A program made the translations under genes and the position numbers. A model generated the notes under the pieces. It had not been told where the DNA came from. It saw nothing but the letters and a program-made list of their open reading frames with translations, and searched no databases. This document shows positions 40,637-44,146 of a stretch of 44,146 bases of DNA, piece after piece. How positions within the stretch are numbered: the first letter of the stretch is position 1; each line of letters starts with the position of its first letter. The stretch is from Phycisphaerae bacterium (GTDB taxonomy: Bacteria > Planctomycetota > Phycisphaerae > Sedimentisphaerales > Anaerobacaceae). The stretch covers positions 1 through 44,146 of the forward strand of contig JAUWBI010000021.1 of NCBI GenBank assembly GCA_030601745.1. The letters run 5' to 3'.

Positions 40637-40831
40637 ATGCCGAAACAGAAAACCCATAAGGGATTGAGCAAAAGAGTCAAAATTACCGCCGGCGGCAAGG
40701 TCAGGCACAAGCGCGCCGGCGGCAGCCACCTTATGAGCGGCAAAAGCGCCAAGCGTCGAAAGCGGGTAGCCGGCTCGGCTATTATGACCGGTGCAACCGC
40801 CAAAACAGTCCGGGCCAAACTCTGTAAATAG
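40637..40831 (+). CDS. rpmI: 50S ribosomal protein L35
   Basis: The 64-aa basic protein matches L35 from the start (MPKQKTHKGLSKRVKITAGGK) through HKRAGGSHLMSGKSAKRRKRV and a C-terminal TAKTVRAKLCK. L35 is a small structural protein of the large subunit. GAAGGAACC precedes the ATG. The 250 bases upstream hold the terminator, a promoter and a TTTTGC/GCAAAA hairpin, a likely place for L20-type leader control, although no L20 site was identified with certainty. Confidence 0.96.
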   Translation: MPKQKTHKGLSKRVKITAGGKVRHKRAGGSHLMSGKSAKRRKRVAGSAIMTGATAKTVRAKLCK

Positions 40832-40940
40832 ATACCAAAAATGTGGAATTGTTTTAACAATTTCAGGCTTGCTTCTCGGCTTTGAATCAGTTGCCGCCAG
40901 CAAGCTTAAAGAATCGAAAAATTCTCAAAGGAAGGCTGAT

Positions 40941-41297
40941 ATGCCAAGAGTTAGAAAAGGTGCCGCAAGGCACCAGGCAAAGAAACGAATCCTCAAAAGC
41001 GTAAAGGGACATCGCGGCCCCGCAGGTCACCTGTATCGCCAGGCCAAAGAAGCTGTCGTACGGGCAGCGGTTAATGCCCGCATTGACCGCAAACGCCGAA
41101 AACGGGATTTCCGAGGTCTGTGGATTATACGCTTAAGCGCAGCCTGCCGCCAGCGGGGCATAAGATACAGCCAGTTCATCGACGGCTGCAAAAAAGCCGA
41201 CATTCAACTGAACCGAAAAGTGCTCAGCGAAATCGCTATTGCCGACTCAAAGGGCTTCGATGCTGTCGTTGAGGCTGCCAGAGCTGCAATCGCCTGA
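40941..41297 (+). CDS. rplT: 50S ribosomal protein L20
   Basis: The 118-aa protein has the L20 signature: MPRVRKGAARHQAKKRILKS, GHRGPAGHLYRQAKEAVVRA, IDRKRRKRDFRGLWIIRLSAACR and the globular C-terminal RYSQFIDGCKKADIQLNRKVLSEIA. L20 is needed for early 50S assembly and in many bacteria represses its own operon. The ATG at 40941 follows AAGGAAGG and gives the standard N-terminus. It lies 110 bases after rpmI, a longer gap than usual; I saw no gene there. Confidence 0.96.
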   Translation: MPRVRKGAARHQAKKRILKSVKGHRGPAGHLYRQAKEAVVRAAVNARIDRKRRKRDFRGLWIIRLSAACRQRGIRYSQFIDGCKKADIQLNRKVLSEIAIADSKGFDAVVEAARAAIA

Positions 41298-41341
41298 GTA
41301 AAAACCGAAAATGCTCTGGTAAACAAAAAAGCGGAGTTTCA

Positions 41342-42331
41342 ATGCTTGAGCAATTCGAAAAAATAGGCAAAGATGCCCTTGCGGCCCTAAAAAAAGTCAC
41401 CGATGCGGCAGCGCTCGAAGATTTCCGCATAAAATACTTGGGTCGAAAAGGCCAAATCATCCAGATGCTTGGCCAAATAGGGCAGTTGTCCTCGGAACAA
41501 AAGCCCCGCGCAGGTCAGCTCGCAAACAAAATAAAAAAAGAGGTCACCGAAGCGTTTGACCGGCTAAAGAACACTTTATTGCAATCGCAGGAGCAAACGC
41601 GCGAGTTGATAGATGTTACGCTGCCGGGCATAGCTGTTAACATCGGCAAAACCCACGTTATTACCCAAACCCTGAATGAGTTGCTGGAGATATTCGGCCG
41701 AATGGGCTTCGCTGTGGCCTATGGCCCTGAAGTTGAAGACGAGTGGCACAATTTCGTCGCGCTCAATATCGGCCCCGACCACCCCGCAAGAGACCCCTTT
41801 GATTGCTTTTACATCGACGACAACGTCCTTTTGCGCAGCCATACGTCCCCGGTTCAGATCCGCATTATGGAACACACCAAACCGCCCGTTCGAATTATTG
41901 CGCCGGGGCGGGTTTATCGGCCGGACACCGTCGATGCAACACATATGTATATGTTTCATCAGCTTGAGGCGCTGGTTGTTGACGAGGATGTTAGTATGGT
42001 GGATATGAAAACCACCATTGCCCAATTTATCCATGCCTTTTTTGGCCCCAATACGAAATGGCGATTTCGGCCGAGCTTTTTCCCATTTACCGAGCCCAGC
42101 GCCGAAGTTGATTTGCTCCTTGCCGATAAGACCGGTAAGGAAAGCTGGGTAGAGATGGGTGGCTGTGGTATGGTTGACCCAAGTGTTTTCGACGCCGTTG
42201 GAATAGACAACGAAAAATATACCGGCTGGGCGTTCGGATTCGGGGTAGAACGGCTTGCTATGAGAAAATACGGCATAACGGATATTCGCCTGCTTTTTGA
42301 AAACGACCTCCGATTCCTGGAGCAGTTTTGA
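41342..42331 (+). CDS. pheS: Phenylalanine--tRNA ligase alpha subunit
   Basis: PheS carries the class II catalytic core of the alpha2-beta2 enzyme that charges tRNA-Phe. The 329-aa protein has an N-terminal coiled coil (about 1-85) and the core motifs HPARDPFDCFYIDD, LLRSHTSPVQIR, GRVYRPDTVDATHMYMFHQLE and a final FGFGVERLAMRKYGI. GGAG is close before the ATG. The beta subunit gene pheT, which commonly follows, is not present; the next gene is rfbA. pheT is presumably elsewhere. Confidence 0.97.
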   Translation: MLEQFEKIGKDALAALKKVTDAAALEDFRIKYLGRKGQIIQMLGQIGQLSSEQKPRAGQLANKIKKEVTEAFDRLKNTLLQSQEQTRELIDVTLPGIAVNIGKTHVITQTLNELLEIFGRMGFAVAYGPEVEDEWHNFVALNIGPDHPARDPFDCFYIDDNVLLRSHTSPVQIRIMEHTKPPVRIIAPGRVYRPDTVDATHMYMFHQLEALVVDEDVSMVDMKTTIAQFIHAFFGPNTKWRFRPSFFPFTEPSAEVDLLLADKTGKESWVEMGGCGMVDPSVFDAVGIDNEKYTGWAFGFGVERLAMRKYGITDIRLLFENDLRFLEQF

Positions 42332-42400
42332 CTTTGCTGACTGTTGTTTAAACGAGTTGAAAAATTTCATCGCCGGTCTTAACTTTGGAAAGGAGTTATT

Positions 42401-43126
42401 GTGAGTATAAAAGGTGTCGTGCTGGCGGGTGGTACAGGCTCACGTCTGATGCCTTTGACAAAGGTAACGAACAAACATTTGCTGCCTATCGGGCACAAAC
42501 CTATGATTTATTACCCGATTGAGAAACTTGTCTCGGCAAGCATTGAGGAAATCCTGATAGTAACTGGAATTGAACATATGGGCGATGTTGTAAACCTGCT
42601 GGGCTCCGGAAAAGATTTCGGCTGCCGATTTACTTACAAGGTCCAGGATGAGGCCGGCGGTATTGCACAGGCTTTGGCTCTTGCTGAAGACTTTTCCTAT
42701 GGAAACCCGCTAACTGTCATTCTCGGCGATAATATTTTCAGGGCGGGCCTCAAAAAATATATCGACCGTTTCAAAGCGCAGGAAAAAGGGGCAAGGGTTC
42801 TTCTAAAACAGGTCAAAGACCCTCGCCGGTTCGGTGTTGCCGAGATATTAGATAATCGCGTTATCAAAATAGAGGAAAAACCAAAAAAACCCAGGTCGGA
42901 TTATGCCATAATCGGCATCTATTTTTATGACGCCTCAGTTTTTGATATTATACGAACGCTCGAACCATCAGCTCGTGGCGAGCTTGAAATTACCGATGTG
43001 AATAATGCTTACATAGAGAAAGGCGAGCTCGCTTTCGACATTCTCGAAGGATGGTGGAGTGATGCAGGGACCTTTGAGTCCTTTAGTAGAGTCAGCGAGT
43101 TGGTTATAAAGGAGCCACCGCAATGA
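42401..43126 (+). CDS. rfbA: Glucose-1-phosphate thymidylyltransferase (short form)
   Basis: It makes dTDP-glucose from glucose 1-phosphate and dTTP, the first step of dTDP-rhamnose synthesis. The 241-aa protein has the nucleotidyltransferase signature LAGGTGSRLMPLTKVTNKHLLPIG, GIAQALALAEDF, VILGDNIF and EEKPKKPRSDYAIIGIYFYD. It is shorter than the common RmlA (about 290 aa) and lacks the C-terminal allosteric region, as in archaeal-type enzymes. The start is GTG at 42401 after AAAGGAG. The stop lies in a duplicated junction sequence described separately. Confidence 0.88.
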   Translation: MSIKGVVLAGGTGSRLMPLTKVTNKHLLPIGHKPMIYYPIEKLVSASIEEILIVTGIEHMGDVVNLLGSGKDFGCRFTYKVQDEAGGIAQALALAEDFSYGNPLTVILGDNIFRAGLKKYIDRFKAQEKGARVLLKQVKDPRRFGVAEILDNRVIKIEEKPKKPRSDYAIIGIYFYDASVFDIIRTLEPSARGELEITDVNNAYIEKGELAFDILEGWWSDAGTFESFSRVSELVIKEPPQ

Positions 43127-43193
43127 CCTGGTTGTCACCCTGAGCGCAGCGAAGGGTCTCGTTCATATAAAAATAAGGAGCCGCCGCAATGAC
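43109..43193 (+). repeat. Small repeat inserted between rfbA and rfbC with duplicated junction
   Basis: AAGGAGCCACCGCAATGAC (43109-43127) and AAGGAGCCGCCGCAATGAC (43175-43193) are 18/19 identical. Between them is an interspersed repeat (43133-43160, core TGAGCGCAGCGAA at 43141-43153) flanked by ACCCT/AGGGT arms. The left copy holds the rfbA stop, and the right copy holds the rfbC ribosome-binding site and start. Confidence 0.8.
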
Positions 43194-43716
43194 AAAAAAC
43201 ATAGTGCCGCTAAAGACGGTTTTTGCAGATGAAGGGCTGATTATACGCAGTTCAGGAAAGCTTATCGATGGTGTAGAGGCCCGGCGGGCGAAAGTATTGT
43301 CAGATGAGCGTGGTCGGCTCGGAGAGATGATGCGGGCCGACGACCCCTGGTTTGAAAAATTCGGCCAGGTCTATTTCACCACCACCTACCCCGGCGTCGT
43401 CAAAGCTTGGCATTATCATAAAAAGCAAACCGACCATTTCTATGTCATCAAAGGGATGGTTAAAATCGCCCTCTACGACGAGCGTAAAGATTCGCCTACG
43501 CATGGGACCGTCAATGAGCTTTACCTCGGCGAACATTGCCCCGGCCTGGTTAGAATACCGCCGGGCGTGCAGCACGGCTGGATGTGTGTCGGCCGGACCG
43601 AAGCCTACATAGTAAACATCGTCTCAGAAATGTACAACTATACAGACCCCGATGAGTTCCGCACCCATCCGCACGATAATCATATCCCCTATGACTGGAC
43701 TCGCAAAGATGGCTGA
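43189..43716 (+). CDS. rfbC: dTDP-4-dehydrorhamnose 3,5-epimerase-family cupin
   Basis: The 175-aa cupin protein has RMLC-type features. These are RGRLGEMMRADDPWFEKFGQVYFTT, the His-rich WHYHKKQTDHFYVIKGMVKIALYD, and RIPPGVQHGWMCVG followed by MYNYTDPDEFR. RmlC inverts C3 and C5 of dTDP-4-keto-6-deoxyglucose. It lies between rfbA and rfbD, supporting that role, though some family members act on other dTDP- or GDP-sugars. AAGGAG lies seven bases or so before the ATG and was apparently duplicated from the rfbA end. It overlaps rfbD by eight bases. Confidence 0.88.
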   Translation: MTKNIVPLKTVFADEGLIIRSSGKLIDGVEARRAKVLSDERGRLGEMMRADDPWFEKFGQVYFTTTYPGVVKAWHYHKKQTDHFYVIKGMVKIALYDERKDSPTHGTVNELYLGEHCPGLVRIPPGVQHGWMCVGRTEAYIVNIVSEMYNYTDPDEFRTHPHDNHIPYDWTRKDG

Positions 43717-44146
43717 AAACACAGTTGCAATCCTCGGCGGCAAGGGTATGCTCGGCACGGATTTGGCGCGTGAATGTACAAGGCAGGGTATTAACTTTGA
43801 AGTCTTTGACCTGCCGGAGTTTGATATCACCAACGAGCAGCATCTCGGCAAAGCTATCAGGGATGCTAAAGCGATAATCAACTGTGCTGCTTATACGGAT
43901 GTCGAAAAGGCCGAGAGCGAAACCAATCCGGCATACCAGGTCAATGGAGCGGCGGTAGGGCGTTTGGGTGCTCTTGCAAGACAAGCCAATATATGGGTCT
44001 TGCACATCAGCACCGATTTTGTCTTTGACGGCAAATCTGAAAGACCTTACCTTGAAACCGACTTGCCAAACCCGATAAATGCTTATGGCAAAACCAAACT
44101 GGCCGGCGAGAAGCTTTTAGTTGAAAGCCGCTGCCGCTATTGTATA
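43709..44146 (+). CDS. rfbD: dTDP-4-dehydrorhamnose reductase, 3' end outside window
   Basis: The first 146 codons are present and the frame runs off the window. The protein begins MAENTVAILGGKGMLGTDLAREC, a Rossmann NAD(P)H motif. It continues with VFDLPEFDITN, IINCAAYTDVEKAE, VNGAAVGRLGALA, HISTDFVFDGKSERPYLETD and NAYGKTKLAGE, the YxxxK catalytic pair of extended short-chain dehydrogenases. RmlD reduces dTDP-4-keto-L-rhamnose to dTDP-L-rhamnose. Its start overlaps the rfbC stop. rfbB is not in the window and may follow. Confidence 0.9.
   Translation, partial: MAENTVAILGGKGMLGTDLARECTRQGINFEVFDLPEFDITNEQHLGKAIRDAKAIINCAAYTDVEKAESETNPAYQVNGAAVGRLGALARQANIWVLHISTDFVFDGKSERPYLETDLPNPINAYGKTKLAGEKLLVESRCRYCI

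Noticed and set aside
1-44146. tRNA genes, rRNA, CRISPR arrays, intact insertion sequences
   Set aside because: No cloverleaf, regularly spaced repeats or transposase frame could be recognised by reading both strands; a covariance search would be needed for certainty on small RNAs.

Overview
The window reads as chromosome from a Planctomycetota bacterium, most likely class Phycisphaerae (Sedimentisphaerales-like). This placement is inferred, not proven. It rests on Cys-type sulfatases with Tat-lipoprotein leaders next to anaerobic sulfatase maturases, DUF1080 and FG-GAP secreted proteins, an H-X9-DG-like pseudopilin, a HYExAFE protein, and many small interspersed palindromic repeats. The maturases are radical-SAM enzymes, so an anaerobic or microaerobic degrader of sulfated polysaccharides fits. 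No tRNA, rRNA, CRISPR array or intact transposase was seen.

Layout. 1-2.2 kb: degenerate repeats, a secreted protein with a duplicated domain, and a toxin-antitoxin pair whose toxin carries a nonsense codon. 2.3-6.8 kb (minus strand): hom, a phosphoglycerate-mutase-like gene (probably the homoserine kinase), lysC and a staphylococcal-nuclease-like gene, tightly overlapped. 7-14 kb: housekeeping genes (RluA-type pseudouridine synthase, YkgJ-type protein, hisS, HYExAFE protein, two tandem membrane paralogues, rsmD, cca). 14.1-22.7 kb: two closely related anaerobic sulfatase maturases bracketing four different sulfatases. 22.8-26.6 kb: pseudopilin-like protein, DUF1080 protein, and a HEAT-repeat protein behind a strong promoter with a long leader. 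26.7-29.7 kb: an AT-rich island of small defence or toxin-antitoxin genes (TIR protein, unknown 93-aa protein, PIN toxin, DUF2442, MNT/HepT-like pair) with gene remnants and direct repeats. 29.7-35.7 kb: an AGE-family epimerase, a deoxyhypusine-synthase-like protein, a PfkB kinase-HAD phosphatase fusion and a secreted alpha-barrel protein, which look like one uncharacterised carbohydrate pathway. 35.7-37.6 kb (minus strand): an FG-GAP lipoprotein and an FHA protein. 37.8-42.3 kb: thrS-infC-rpmI-rplT-pheS, with infC starting at ATC. 42.4 kb to the end: dTDP-rhamnose genes rfbA, rfbC and partial rfbD.

How it fits together. The exported sulfatases need the maturases to convert the active-site Cys to formylglycine before Tat export, so the 14-22 kb block is a self-contained desulfation module. 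The epimerase/kinase/phosphatase block could process a released sugar. Small repeats have shaped the genome: they supply the ends of two coding regions, separate rfbA from rfbC with a duplicated junction, and form a consensus promoter for thrS. Short direct repeats also bracket one maturase and lie within the toxin-antitoxin island.
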